A stretch of DNA of 24,767 bases from an uncultured Collinsella sp. (GCA_934654605.1 CAKUGH010000019.1:1-24767), one strand, 5' to 3'. Counted from the first letter of the stretch, positions 1 through 8,674 are shown. Made by a program: numbers and translations. The notes: generated by a model not told the origin, from the sequence alone.

Positions 1-21
1 CATCATAGGCTTTTGCGCGGG

Positions 22-27
22 TAGAAT
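22..27 (+). promoter_or_regulatory. Possible -10 box ahead of 73-1029
   Basis: TAGAAT (four of six matches to TATAAT, preceded by GGG) lies 45 bases upstream of the ATG at 73. The same GGGTAGAAT context recurs at 18570-18578 in this window. The -35 region would fall at or before the window edge, so the promoter cannot be completed. Weak evidence. Confidence 0.25.
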
Positions 28-72
28 GCATGGATAACTTGATGCTTACGGGCGACGGAAAGGAATCGTTGC

Positions 73-1029
73 ATGGACCAGGATAAGACGACCGTAATGG
101 GTGGCTACGGCTCCCCGCGGACGGGCAATGGCGCCGATGAGACCCGCGTCGTGCCGAATCCCGGCTACGCTGCTCCCGATGCGACCCAGGTGTCGGCCGA
201 TCCCACGCGCGTTGTGAATTATGGAAACGCAGCGCAGGACCCGTATGGTGCCTCGTCGCAGAGCCCCTACGGCAACGCGGCGGCAGACCCTTATGATGAC
301 CTGCTGCAAAACCCCATTCCGCAACCTCAGCAGACGACATATATGCCGCGCACGGCACAGCCGCGCTACGAGTCGCGCGACGGATATACGCGCGAGCCGT
401 ATCGTGAGTATCCCAAGTCCATCCCTCAGTATGGCGAGGACGAGGAGAAGAAGCCCTCGCGCTCGTCGAGCGTAATCAAGAAAATCCTGATTGTGCTGGC
501 GATTTTCTTTGCCCTGTCGGTTGTGTTTGCCATCGTGTCGGGCATGCTCAACAAGCGGGGCGCTACGACCGACACTACGACCGAGCAGGCTGAGACCACT
601 CAGTCTGCCGCCGTCGACCTGAGCGATATCCCGGGGCAGTATTGGTCCAATGCCAAGAAGCTCCTCAAGTCGCGCGGGGCCGACCTTTCGAACGCCGTCA
701 TCCTGACCGATGATGGCTCGACGCCCGTCGTCGATGCCAATTGGGTTGTTACGTCTGCCTACTACAACGACAACGGCAACCTGGAGGTTCAGCTCACGCG
801 CAAGGACGGCTCGTCGGGCAACGTGTCCGGCGATCAGGGCACCACGGACAGTTCGAGCTCCAATACGCTGGAGGACCTGAGCAACAAGGCCCAGGAGCTG
901 GGAGATAAGGCCCAGCAACTGGGCGACACGGCTCAGAATCTCGGTGACACAGCGCAGAACCTGGGCGACATGGCGACGAACGCCTGGGATACCCTGCAAA
1001 ACGGTATTTCGGGCGCGCAGGGCAATTAA
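73..1029 (+). CDS. Single-pass membrane protein with D-x-T-x-V repeats and PASTA-like domain
   Basis: Product of 318 aa, not assigned to a named family. The N-terminal 130 residues are low-complexity, rich in P, Q, Y, G and N, and contain four D-x-T-x-V motifs (DKTTV, DETRV, DATQV, DPTRV, about residues 4-8, 21-25, 35-39 and 42-46). A basic stretch and one hydrophobic helix follow (about 134-157). The outer part has a segment starting DLSDIPGQYWSNAKKLL and ending in NLEVQLTRKDG that resembles a PASTA fold (inference). The C-terminus has near-perfect heptads LGDKAQQ, LGDTAQN, LGDTAQN and LGDMATN, predicted amphipathic helix. The start is supported by GGAAAGGA about 8 bases before the ATG. D-x-T-x-V is typical of threonines phosphorylated by bacterial Ser/Thr kinases and read by FHA domains, so a role in kinase signalling at the envelope is plausible but unproven. 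It converges on the next gene with only 12 bases between. Confidence 0.75.
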   Translation: MDQDKTTVMGGYGSPRTGNGADETRVVPNPGYAAPDATQVSADPTRVVNYGNAAQDPYGASSQSPYGNAAADPYDDLLQNPIPQPQQTTYMPRTAQPRYESRDGYTREPYREYPKSIPQYGEDEEKKPSRSSSVIKKILIVLAIFFALSVVFAIVSGMLNKRGATTDTTTEQAETTQSAAVDLSDIPGQYWSNAKKLLKSRGADLSNAVILTDDGSTPVVDANWVVTSAYYNDNGNLEVQLTRKDGSSGNVSGDQGTTDSSSSNTLEDLSNKAQELGDKAQQLGDTAQNLGDTAQNLGDMATNAWDTLQNGISGAQGN

Positions 1030-1041
1030 CAGCTAAGCGGG

Positions 1042-2223
1042 CTACAGCTGCTCTGCTGGGCGGTCGGGCGAGCTAAAGCCGGAGTCGAACGTGACGACGC
1101 ACGAGGCATCGGGCCGGCGCTCGTGCACGATGCGCGTGACGAGCTCCAGCAGTTCCTCGTCGGATATGTCAAAGCCGTCGGGACGAACCAGGTCAAATGA
1201 CACAAAGCCGTCGTGCTCATGCAAGTCGTGGATGGAAAGCGCGGGATCGATCTGCGTGACGCCGCGCTTGACCCAGCCGCGCAGGTCGTCGCCGGTGGTG
1301 GCGATGGGGTCGCAGTGCAGCGTGATACCGATGCCCATCTGCCGTTTGATATCGTGCTCGATGGTGTCCAGGATCTCGTGATGTTCAAACGCATCGCCCT
1401 CGCCGGGCATTTCCACGTGTGCGCTTGCAAACTGGCGGCCGGGGCCATAGTCATGCACCATGAGGTCGTGCGTGCCTAGGACCTGCGGATACGACATGAT
1501 CTTGTCGCGGATTGCCTGGACGAGCTTGGGGTCGGGCGCTTGCCCCAACAGCGGGCTGATGGCGTCGCGCACCAGGCCCATGCCGCTGATGCAGATGAAG
1601 ATACCCACACCCAGGCCTGCCCAGCCATCGAGGTCAAAGCCGGTCGTCTGCGAAATAAGCGCTGCGGCCAGGACCGAGGCCGAGGTAATGACGTCGTTTT
1701 TGGAATCCTGCGCCGTGGCGATAAGCGTCTCGGAATCGATGCGGTTGCCCAGCGTGCGGTTGAATGCCGCCATCCATAACTTGACGAGCATGGACAGGAC
1801 AAGGGCTGCCATCGAGAGCGCCGAATACGCGGTGGGGGAGGGCTTGATGATCTTGGTGACCGACTCCAAGATCAGGTTGATGCCGACGGCGCAAACGAGG
1901 ACGGCAACAAACAGCCCTGCCAGGTACTCATAGCGGCCGTGACCATAAGGGTGCCCTTCGTCGGCCGGGCGGCTGGCAAGGCGGAATCCGAGCAGGCTCA
2001 CGATGTTGCTCGAGGCATCGGAGAGGTTGTTGAAGGCGTCGGCGACAAGCGAGACGGAACCCGCGAGCAGACCGGCTATACCCTTGGCCAGGCACAGCGT
2101 AATGTTGAGGCCGATGCAGATGAGGCTTGCGGCAAAACCCGCGTTGGTGCGGCAGGAGGTATCGACCGGCTTGCTTTCGCTGCCGGGAACAAGCGTATGT
2201 ACCAGCCGATTTACAAATAGCAT
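1042..2223 (-). CDS. Cation diffusion facilitator (CDF) family metal transporter
   Basis: Proton-coupled divalent metal efflux transporter of the inner membrane, 393 aa from the chosen start. The transmembrane core runs from about residue 30 to 220, with a metal-site motif DAFNNLSD in TM2, the family signature HPYGHGRYEY in the TM2-TM3 loop, and DSKNDVITS in TM5. The C-terminal half is a cytoplasmic ferredoxin-like domain rich in His and Asp (HDLMVHDYGPG, HVEMPGEGDAFEHHE), extended by a second acidic segment. The pattern NxxxD in TM2 with DxxxD in TM5 is closer to manganese or iron CDFs than to zinc ones; the metal is inferred, not shown. ATG at 2223 was chosen because GAGGA sits 8 bases upstream. 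ATG at 2244 and longer starts lack a ribosome binding site and would add residues without similarity to the family. No clear promoter was found. Confidence 0.9.
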   Translation of the reverse strand: MLFVNRLVHTLVPGSESKPVDTSCRTNAGFAASLICIGLNITLCLAKGIAGLLAGSVSLVADAFNNLSDASSNIVSLLGFRLASRPADEGHPYGHGRYEYLAGLFVAVLVCAVGINLILESVTKIIKPSPTAYSALSMAALVLSMLVKLWMAAFNRTLGNRIDSETLIATAQDSKNDVITSASVLAAALISQTTGFDLDGWAGLGVGIFICISGMGLVRDAISPLLGQAPDPKLVQAIRDKIMSYPQVLGTHDLMVHDYGPGRQFASAHVEMPGEGDAFEHHEILDTIEHDIKRQMGIGITLHCDPIATTGDDLRGWVKRGVTQIDPALSIHDLHEHDGFVSFDLVRPDGFDISDEELLELVTRIVHERRPDASCVVTFDSGFSSPDRPAEQL

Positions 2224-2436
2224 AACGATCGTCCTCACAATCATGCTTAAGGGGATAGTGTAGCTCGCGCAGACGCCACGTGTACCGATGCTTAGAAAAT
2301 GCAGCAATGGTCTGCCGGCGCTAACGGGCGCGAGGCGGAGGGGGACGACTGCCCGCGCCTTCGAGTTCACTGCGCCTTCCCGTCCGACCGAGTGGTCCAT
2401 TTTGGGCCACATGGGTATGGGCACGCGCCGATTTGC

Positions 2437-2455
2437 TCGACATACTTAATGTCGA
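2437..2455. repeat. Short perfect inverted repeat upstream of 2484
   Basis: TCGACAT-ACTTA-ATGTCGA, a 7-bp perfect dyad with a 5-base spacer, 29 bases before the ATG of the zinc-ribbon gene and just ahead of its Shine-Dalgarno. It could be an operator or an mRNA hairpin; nothing in the sequence decides between them. The rest of 2224-2483 holds no gene and no convincing -35/-10 pair on either strand. Confidence 0.35.
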
Positions 2456-2483
2456 CAGCCCCTGTGCAAAGGAGGACGTTTCC

Positions 2484-3821
2484 ATGGACGAGATGTTTGC
2501 CATTAAATGCCAAAACTGCGGCGGCCCCATGTATTCTCACCAGGCAAAACGCAGCTTTGAGTGCGCCTATTGCGGAACGGTTATTCCATGGCAGGCGGAT
2601 GCCGGGGAGCCCAAGAGCGCCCTGGGCATTCGCCATACGCCGCTGACGGTGGTGGACGGGCTGCTCAAGCTCACCCATGTGTCGCAGCTCGAGCGCCCAG
2701 AGGACCCGGACTGGTATTTCTTCAATTCGCACTGGCGCAATCAATCGGTTCTGGAGCATCTGCTGTGGGAAGATCGCGGGACGGCACAGGAGTTCCAAGA
2801 GGCGACGCACGTGAGCATTCCGTGCCCCTTCTGCGGTGCGTCCTTTGAGGGCGAGTCCACTCAGCGTGTATTTGAATGCCCATCGTGCGGCAACAAGATT
2901 GGCGTCGCGGACTTGCTCAAACCTGGCACGTTTAGCAAGCGCCTGACCATGGGCGTGGGTGCCGAGTATGTTCCCGAGCAGGGCATTCCGTGTGAGATAT
3001 CGCCGCAGCAGGCGCGTGCCAACGCTCTGCAGCTGGTGCGTCAGTATCCGGTCGCCTTTGCCGGGCATGATGTGGAAGATGCGATCCAAAACGACATGAT
3101 GCTCTTCTATTTCCCCATGGCGCTGGCGGACCTGCGCATGATGGCGTCCTTCCCGGGCAAGGGCCTGAGCAAGGAGACCCTGGTGTACTACGAGGTGCTC
3201 GATTGGGCATACCCCAGGGCCAACTACCTGGACGTTCGTCTTATGGGAATTTTGGAGCCGTGGGACTTTGGCAGGGTGGGACCGTTCGATCCCGCCATGC
3301 AAGAAGGCGACTTCCGCGTCGTCTCGGTCGATGCGTCCACCAAGGACCAGGTGGTCATTGATAAGCTGGCGCTCGACGTTGCGGGCAACGACGCCGAGGC
3401 GACCCTGGGGCTCAATAAAAAGAGCATCCGCACGTGGGCGCGCAAGGCCCGCAAGCACAAGGACGGCCTGGTGATGGTGCCAGTCTACTTTGTCGATCGC
3501 CCGGCTTCGGATAGTCGCGACGACGAGCAGGTGCGCATCGCCGTGAACGGCCAGACGGGTCGTGCAGCGGCGGTGGTGTTTAGCGACAAGCGCGAGACGC
3601 ATATCGTGGCGCCGCTCAATCCGAGCGTGGTGCTGTCGAGCGAAAGCACTGTGCATGCCACGCCCATCGAGGTCAAATACGTTAAGTCGCCGTTCCTATA
3701 CCAGATCGTACGACGCGGAGGCAGCGAACAACCGCGCCAGGTGGCAGCCACAGCCGAGGGCTCCTACCGAGAGGAAAAGCCCAAGCGCAAGGGGCTGCTT
3801 GGTGCGATCTTTGGGAAGTAG
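2484..3821 (+). CDS. Double zinc-ribbon protein of unknown function
   Basis: Product of 445 aa. Two zinc ribbons are visible: CQNCGG ... CAYCG near the N-terminus (about residues 9-31) and CPFCG ... CPSCG (about 112-137). The remainder (about 150-430) is a mixed alpha/beta region without a motif I recognise, ending in a basic tail KPKRKGLLGAIFGK. There is no signal peptide or membrane helix, so it is probably cytoplasmic. The ATG at 2484 was chosen because AAAGGAGG lies 8 bases upstream; the open frame extends to a TTG at 2433 but that has no ribosome binding site. It is monocistronic: divergent from the CDF gene and followed by a terminator. Confidence 0.8.
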   Translation: MDEMFAIKCQNCGGPMYSHQAKRSFECAYCGTVIPWQADAGEPKSALGIRHTPLTVVDGLLKLTHVSQLERPEDPDWYFFNSHWRNQSVLEHLLWEDRGTAQEFQEATHVSIPCPFCGASFEGESTQRVFECPSCGNKIGVADLLKPGTFSKRLTMGVGAEYVPEQGIPCEISPQQARANALQLVRQYPVAFAGHDVEDAIQNDMMLFYFPMALADLRMMASFPGKGLSKETLVYYEVLDWAYPRANYLDVRLMGILEPWDFGRVGPFDPAMQEGDFRVVSVDASTKDQVVIDKLALDVAGNDAEATLGLNKKSIRTWARKARKHKDGLVMVPVYFVDRPASDSRDDEQVRIAVNGQTGRAAAVVFSDKRETHIVAPLNPSVVLSSESTVHATPIEVKYVKSPFLYQIVRRGGSEQPRQVAATAEGSYREEKPKRKGLLGAIFGK

Positions 3822-3862
3822 GGGGCGGTGCCGACTGGCGCTGCGGTGTGACAACTAGGGCT

Positions 3863-3900
3863 ACGGGGTAGCTCGCAGGAGTGCGGGCCGCCCCGTTTTT
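3863..3900 (+). terminator. Intrinsic terminator after the zinc-ribbon gene
   Basis: Stem ACGGGG/CCCCGT extended by an inner GCTCGC/GCGGGC arm around AGGAGT, followed by TTTTT. It lies 41 bases after the stop codon at 3821 and separates this gene from the cas operon. Confidence 0.8.
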
Positions 3901-3939
3901 ATGCGACGACAAAGCACGTGGGCGCTCCATTAAACGCTC

Positions 3940-4071
3940 ATGCTCACAGCGCAAACGTTGGGCAACATTACGTTTGCCGATAGCTATTAAAAAATGTCCG
4001 CCCGCGGTAGTAGTCTAATCGTAAGGCGTTTCCAGCCTCTCGGGTTCTAGGAAGAAGCGGATGGGAGAGTA
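3940..4071 (+). promoter_or_regulatory. Presumed promoter region and RBS of the cas operon
   Basis: The only sizeable non-coding gap ahead of cas3. It is AT-richer than its surroundings around 3981-3995. TCTAAT at 4014-4019 matches five of six bases of a -10 box, but no acceptable -35 lies 16-18 bases upstream. GGGAGAG at 4062-4068 is the ribosome binding site for the ATG at 4072. That the operon starts here is inferred from the terminator upstream and the absence of gaps inside the operon. Confidence 0.4.
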
Positions 4072-5616
4072 ATGCAAAAGACCATGATGGACTCTATTCC
4101 CATAAGCTCACGGGCCCGTGCACTATGGGCAAAAACGGGCGGCGCGGAAGAGCGTAACCTGTGGTCGCCTCTTTATGTTCATATGGCCGATTCTGCGGGT
4201 GTTGCGCGCAAGCTTTGGAACGAATGGCTGGCGGAATCTGTCAAGCACCAAATCGTGAACGCATTTGGCTGTGACGACTCTGCAACGGCGGCACTCGTTA
4301 CCTGGCTTGCTGGTATCCACGACATTGGCAAGGCGACGCCAGGCTTCCAGTACAAGGTCTCGGAGCGGGCAGAACTTGTTGAACAAGCGGGGCTTCAGGT
4401 TCCGAGCCCCCGCATGATGAACCACCCTCCATCGCACGCCTTCATGAGTGAGGTGATCCTCGAAGATTGGCTCGATGGACGCGGTTGGGACTGCTCGTGG
4501 ACATTCGGGTGCATTCTGGGAACGCATCATGGAACCACACCTTCGTCCGATAGCGTGCTCGACGACATAACGAGCGCATCGCGTAATTTTCCCAACGAGA
4601 ACTTGGGTGATGACGATTGGCGTGCCGTCCAAGAGGAGCTTCTTGGCTGGATGTTTGAGGAGTCGGGGATGGCGAAGTTCGAGAGTGTCTTTAGCTCGTC
4701 ACCTGTTCCTCAACCAGAACAGGCACTCGTCTCTGCGCTGGTTATCGTTGCCGATTGGATTGCCTCAAATTCAGATCTGTTCCCTCTTGACTCTTGCATC
4801 GGCTCTTACGACGAATTTATCAAGCGCACCGATGCCGCATGGGCTTCGCTGGCGTTGCCCTCGGCGTGGCAGGCGATGCCGGTAAAGGAAGAGGGACAAG
4901 AGCTGTTTCATCACCGCTTTATTGGTCTTCCTGAGGATGCGAGCTTGCGTCCAGCGCAGGAGCAGGCGATGCAGGCGGCATCCGACATGGACGGCGCAGG
5001 GCTACTCATTATCGAAGCGCCCATGGGCAACGGCAAAACAGAGGCCGCACTGATGTGCTCAGAGATTATGGCTCCGAAAACCGGGGCAGGGGGAATCGCC
5101 TATCTTCTGCCGACAATGGCAACTTCCAACGCGATGTTCAAGCGCGTTAAAGATTGGCTCGAGTGCGTTCCTGATTCGCGGGGCCGCAGTACGCAGTCGA
5201 TGCAACTTTTGCATAGCAAGGCGGCTTTGAACCCGGACTACGACAGCCTGCGAAGCTGGGGACGCACTTGGATGGGGGACGACGCGAAAAAGAGCGTTGA
5301 GGAAGATGTGACAGCGCATCAGTGGTTTGGCGGAAGGAAGCGTGGTCTTCTGTCGTCATTTGTTGTGGGCACGGTCGATCAGCTGCTTATGGCGGCGCTT
5401 AAGGCGCGTCACGTGCAGCTTAGGCACTTGGGCCTTGCCGGAAAAGTTGTCATAATCGATGAGGTTCATGCCTACGATGCCTACATGAATGTCTATCTTG
5501 ACCGTGTGCTCACGTGGCTTGGCGCTTATGGCGTGCCGACCATACTGCTTTCGGCAACGCTTCCCGCTGAGCGCCGCAACGAGCTTATCCGTGCCTATCG
5601 GGGTAGGGATAGATAA
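4072..5616 (+). CDS. cas3: Cas3 N-terminal piece: HD nuclease and first helicase lobe
   Basis: Product of 514 aa. The HD nuclease domain occupies about residues 1-260, with the metal-binding pair in AGIHDIGK (about His83-Asp84, Lys87) and further histidines in NHPPSHAF and GTHHG. The first RecA lobe follows, with Walker A APMGNGKTE (about 316-324), the family motif YLLPTMATSNAM, DEVH in VIIDEVHAYD (about 461-470) and the SAT motif in LLSATLPAE (about 492-500). Translation stops about 15 residues after SAT. The product therefore keeps the nuclease site and ATP-binding site but lacks motifs V and VI needed for ATP hydrolysis and translocation. In type I-E Cas3 these domains belong to one chain of roughly 900-1000 aa. 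The ATG has a good ribosome binding site (GGGAGAG). Confidence 0.85.
   Translation: MQKTMMDSIPISSRARALWAKTGGAEERNLWSPLYVHMADSAGVARKLWNEWLAESVKHQIVNAFGCDDSATAALVTWLAGIHDIGKATPGFQYKVSERAELVEQAGLQVPSPRMMNHPPSHAFMSEVILEDWLDGRGWDCSWTFGCILGTHHGTTPSSDSVLDDITSASRNFPNENLGDDDWRAVQEELLGWMFEESGMAKFESVFSSSPVPQPEQALVSALVIVADWIASNSDLFPLDSCIGSYDEFIKRTDAAWASLALPSAWQAMPVKEEGQELFHHRFIGLPEDASLRPAQEQAMQAASDMDGAGLLIIEAPMGNGKTEAALMCSEIMAPKTGAGGIAYLLPTMATSNAMFKRVKDWLECVPDSRGRSTQSMQLLHSKAALNPDYDSLRSWGRTWMGDDAKKSVEEDVTAHQWFGGRKRGLLSSFVVGTVDQLLMAALKARHVQLRHLGLAGKVVIIDEVHAYDAYMNVYLDRVLTWLGAYGVPTILLSATLPAERRNELIRAYRGRDR
5614..5616 (+). other. Premature TAA in cas3
   Basis: Codon 515 is TAA. Codons on both sides remain in the cas3 frame, and the segment just after it (about 20 codons, rich in Lys and Arg) leads directly into YPLVTTATRNG, the usual start of the second lobe. 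One base change from CAA, GAA or AAA would explain it. Confidence 0.75.
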
Positions 5617-5676
5617 TCCACTCGTCGCGCATCAAAGCGGAAAGATATTCCGGAAGCTCCTCGTAAAGCATCGGGA

Positions 5677-7017
5677 TTGCCGTCGTACCCGCTCGTTACA
5701 ACGGCAACCCGAAATGGAGCGCTAGACGATAGCATGTACCGAGCATGCGATGGCCCTTCGATCGGAACAAACGTTATTGTCGAACGATTGGAAGACGACG
5801 ATGCTACGCTGGTTGCACAATTGGAGGACTTATTGTCCGATGGTGGTTGCGCGTGCGTGTTACGAGACACTGTTTCCCGTGCCCAAAGTTCCTACGAGCG
5901 GTTGAAGACTGCCTTTGGCGATTCGTGCGTAAAGCTCGTCCATTCGCGCTTTATTGCCGTCGACCGCATGGAAAATGATGCGGAACTGCTGCGACTGCTT
6001 GGTCCCGACCCTGCCGACAGGCCCAGTAAGCTCATCGTGGTGGGTACGCAGGTGATCGAGCAATCCCTCGACATTGATTTTGACGTAATGATCACCGATA
6101 TAGCCCCTATCGACCTTTTGCTGCAGCGAATGGGGCGCCTACACCGCCATGAACGCGGGGAAAATCAGAGGCAGCGTCCGGAAAAGCTCAGGCAAGCACG
6201 TTGTTTTATCACGGGCATCGAGGACTGGGCGACCGCTCCGCCTAAGGTGAATAGGGGTATAGAGAAGGTCTATCACCCTGCGATGCTTTTGCGCAGCCTG
6301 CTTTCGTTGAGGGCAAAGAGCACTGATGAGGGGACGGCTATGGTCAATCTGCCTCATGATATTGCGGGCCTTGTCGAGCAGACGTATTCGCGAAGCATTA
6401 CAGCGGAAGATTTGTGTGATGCGGGTGCGGCACCGGAATGGGTCCATGCTTTACAAGGTGCGGAAGAGGAACTGGAGAAGACAAAAGAGAACAAGCAGCT
6501 CAAGGCGAATGCCTGGCTTCTGAGCAAGCCACAGAAGGCGACGCAAAGTCTTATTGACTGGCTGAATGAAACCTTCTCGCTTACAGACGAGACAAAAGCA
6601 CGCGCTGCCGTTCGCGATTCTGGTGACACGGTTGAGGTTATTGCGGTCCAAGTAAGCAACGACGGCTTCACGCTGCTTCCCTGGGTCACCGACATAAAGG
6701 GGGGCCGTCCGTGTCAGGGCTATTTGGGGGATGGAAGTGAAGCGCCTGACGATGAGGTTGCCCGCCTTGCGGCGAGTTGCACCGTGAGCCTGCCATTCTG
6801 GCTATCGTCTGAGCAGGTAATTGATGCCCTGGAGATCAAATCTCAGGCGCTCAGATGGCAAGAGTCAAGATGGCTTCAAGGCCAACTGGTCTTGGCGTTT
6901 GATTCAAACCTAGATACGGTGATAGAAACGAAAGATGCTATCTATCACATGCACTATTCGCGTAAAGCTGGGCTTGAACTTGTTGGAACAGTGAGGAAGA
7001 AAGGAGATGCGCAATGA
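5677..7017 (+). CDS. cas3: Cas3 C-terminal piece: second helicase lobe and C-terminal domain
   Basis: Open for 446 codons from the TTG at 5677; the cas3 frame itself is open from 5617. It contains the second RecA lobe, with VVGTQVIEQSLDIDFD (motif V) followed by DLLLQRMGRLHRH (motif VI with the arginine finger), then an accessory region and the Cas3 C-terminal domain. Whether it is translated alone is uncertain: the TTG at 5677 and the ATG at 5733 both lack a convincing ribosome binding site, so reinitiation after the TAA would be inefficient. The stop TGA overlaps the cas8e start as ATGA, showing that the 3' end of the gene remains coupled to the operon. No other damage is seen, which points to a recent event. 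Confidence 0.75.
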   Translation: MPSYPLVTTATRNGALDDSMYRACDGPSIGTNVIVERLEDDDATLVAQLEDLLSDGGCACVLRDTVSRAQSSYERLKTAFGDSCVKLVHSRFIAVDRMENDAELLRLLGPDPADRPSKLIVVGTQVIEQSLDIDFDVMITDIAPIDLLLQRMGRLHRHERGENQRQRPEKLRQARCFITGIEDWATAPPKVNRGIEKVYHPAMLLRSLLSLRAKSTDEGTAMVNLPHDIAGLVEQTYSRSITAEDLCDAGAAPEWVHALQGAEEELEKTKENKQLKANAWLLSKPQKATQSLIDWLNETFSLTDETKARAAVRDSGDTVEVIAVQVSNDGFTLLPWVTDIKGGRPCQGYLGDGSEAPDDEVARLAASCTVSLPFWLSSEQVIDALEIKSQALRWQESRWLQGQLVLAFDSNLDTVIETKDAIYHMHYSRKAGLELVGTVRKKGDAQ

Positions 7018-8672
7018 GCCAGAATGTGAGTTTTAACCTCGTGGACGAACCATGGATCTGCGTTCGCGATTTGGACGGGGCGACGCGCGAGGTGTCACTG
7101 CTCGAGCTATTTGAGCAAGCGTCAAGCATCAAGTGCTTGGCTAACGATTTACCCACACAGGATTTTGCGATTCTGCGCGTTTTGTTGGCAGTGCTGCAAA
7201 GAGCAATTTCTCCGACGTTCGACGATGACGACGTTCCAGCGGAGGTTTGGGGGCGCCTATGGCGTGCGCACGAACTGCCCATCGACCAGATTCATGAATA
7301 CCTCGACGAGTGGCACCATCGTTTCGATCTGTTTGACGAGGAACAGCCTTTTATGCAGGTCGCTGGTCTGCATACGGCAAAGAACGAGTTCTCTGAAATA
7401 AGAAAGGTGATCGCGGACATACCGGATGGGGATGCGCTCTTTTCGCTTCGATCAGGCGAGGGGGCGGATCGTCTGACTTTCTCGGAATCCGCGCGCTGGC
7501 TTATTCACGTTCACGCTTTTGATACTGCTGGAATTAAAAGCGGAACGGTTGGCGATGTGCGCGTTAAGAAAGGGAAGAGCTATCCAATTGGTATCGGATG
7601 GTCGGGCTGTTTAGGAGGGTTGTGTTTTGAGGGCCCTTCGCTTAAAGAAACCCTCTTGCTTAATACTATTCTCTGCAGCGATGAGATAAATGAGCTGTTT
7701 TCGGACAATGATTTGCCTTGTTGGGAGAAGACGACAGCACCCGCTGGAGTTGATGACCTTACTCCGACTGGTAGGCTTGATCTTTACACGTGGCAAGCTC
7801 GAAGAACTCGTTTGATTCCTGAGGGCGACTACGTGGTTGCCGTGGTTTTGACGAACGGCGACAAGCTGGTGCAGATTAACCGTCAGGGCTATGAACCCAT
7901 GACGGCATGGAGGCGTAGCCCGAACCAGGAAAGACAGTTGAAATTGCCTCTAGTTTACCTGCCCAAGATGCATCAGCCCAGAAGAGCCCTCTGGCGAGGT
8001 CTCGATTCCGTGTTTGGCGTAAGTTCGCCAGAAGCGGACTCAACCGTTCTTGGGTCCGGGCTGAAAGGTTGGGTCTCTTATCTTGCGAGCAGAGATGCGG
8101 GATGTCAGCTCGATAATGCGCTTATTCAAGTCCACGCGATTGGAATGGAGTATGGTACACAAAACTCAGTCGTCTCCAATGTCATCAATGACACGGTTGA
8201 GTTGAGTACATTTCTCCTGTCAAGCGAAGGGAAAGACCTGGCTGCTCTTGCCAAAAGCCTTGCTTCTTCAACGTCGGACGCGGTTTTTGCCTTGGGTACC
8301 CTTGCCGCAAACCTCTGTGTAGCGTCTGGCGGAAGCGGGGAAAACGAGCTTAGGAGCGCAAGAGAGAAAGCGAAGGCGCGGGCTTTCTTTGAGATTGATT
8401 CGCCGTTTCGTCAATGGCTTGCCGGCCTTAACGAGAGCAGCAACGCGGAAGTCGAACGGAAGCGGTGGCGCCGCACTGCCCGCGCGATTATCGAAGCAAA
8501 TGCCAGTGCCCTTCTTCGCGAGGTTGGCCCAGAGGCAATCGTTGGAGCTCCTATGAAAACAAGCAAGGTAAACGGGTGGATGACGGCATCGCGAGCCAAG
8601 GCGATGCTCAACACCGCCCTAAAAAAGTCTCTGCCGCTTGAAGGGGACGAACCAAGAGATAAGGAGGTTTAG
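7014..8672 (+). CDS. cas8e: Type I-E Cascade large subunit Cas8e (Cse1/CasA)
   Basis: Product of 552 aa; E. coli Cse1 is about 502 aa. The N-terminus NLVDEPWICVRDLDG and the nearby ARREVSLLELF-like segment are hallmarks of the family. Cse1 recognises the PAM on target DNA, holds the crRNA 5' end region and provides the docking platform for Cas3. The central region contains the conserved block YPIGIGWSGCLGGLCFEG and later LVYLPKMHQPRRALWRGLDSVFG; the C-terminal part is predicted helical, as in the four-helix bundle of known structures. The start ATG overlaps the cas3 stop (ATGA) and is preceded by GAAAGGAGA, so translation is coupled. No damage seen. Confidence 0.95.
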   Translation: MSQNVSFNLVDEPWICVRDLDGATREVSLLELFEQASSIKCLANDLPTQDFAILRVLLAVLQRAISPTFDDDDVPAEVWGRLWRAHELPIDQIHEYLDEWHHRFDLFDEEQPFMQVAGLHTAKNEFSEIRKVIADIPDGDALFSLRSGEGADRLTFSESARWLIHVHAFDTAGIKSGTVGDVRVKKGKSYPIGIGWSGCLGGLCFEGPSLKETLLLNTILCSDEINELFSDNDLPCWEKTTAPAGVDDLTPTGRLDLYTWQARRTRLIPEGDYVVAVVLTNGDKLVQINRQGYEPMTAWRRSPNQERQLKLPLVYLPKMHQPRRALWRGLDSVFGVSSPEADSTVLGSGLKGWVSYLASRDAGCQLDNALIQVHAIGMEYGTQNSVVSNVINDTVELSTFLLSSEGKDLAALAKSLASSTSDAVFALGTLAANLCVASGGSGENELRSAREKAKARAFFEIDSPFRQWLAGLNESSNAEVERKRWRRTARAIIEANASALLREVGPEAIVGAPMKTSKVNGWMTASRAKAMLNTALKKSLPLEGDEPRDKEV

Positions 8673-8674
8673 AT

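Larger units (their letters stand above)
4072..7017 (+). pseudogene. cas3: cas3 interrupted by an in-frame stop codon
   Basis: The two open frames at 4072-5616 and 5677-7017 are in the same reading frame. Read through the TAA at 5614-5616 they give one Cas3 of about 981 codons with HD nuclease, RecA1, RecA2 and C-terminal domains in the normal order; no frame change is needed. Cas3 is the nuclease-helicase that Cascade recruits to degrade target DNA. With the stop, the product ends after helicase motif III. Either interference is lost, or the two halves are made separately and associate, or the stop is read through or is a sequence error. The entry spans the ancestral gene; the pieces are listed separately. 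Confidence 0.8.

Noticed and set aside
46..999. Minus-strand 317-codon open frame opposite the first gene
   Set aside because: Shadow frame: arginine- and valine-rich, no ribosome binding site, and the plus-strand gene has clear domain structure.
2367..3656. Minus-strand 429-codon open frame opposite the zinc-ribbon gene
   Set aside because: Shadow of 2484-3821, which has CxxC zinc ribbons and an ideal ribosome binding site; the minus frame has neither start signal nor recognisable motif.
5489..5725. A frameshift rather than a nonsense mutation in cas3
   Set aside because: The alternative frame across 5600-5725 yields no Cas3-like sequence, and both halves of cas3 are in the same frame across the TAA.
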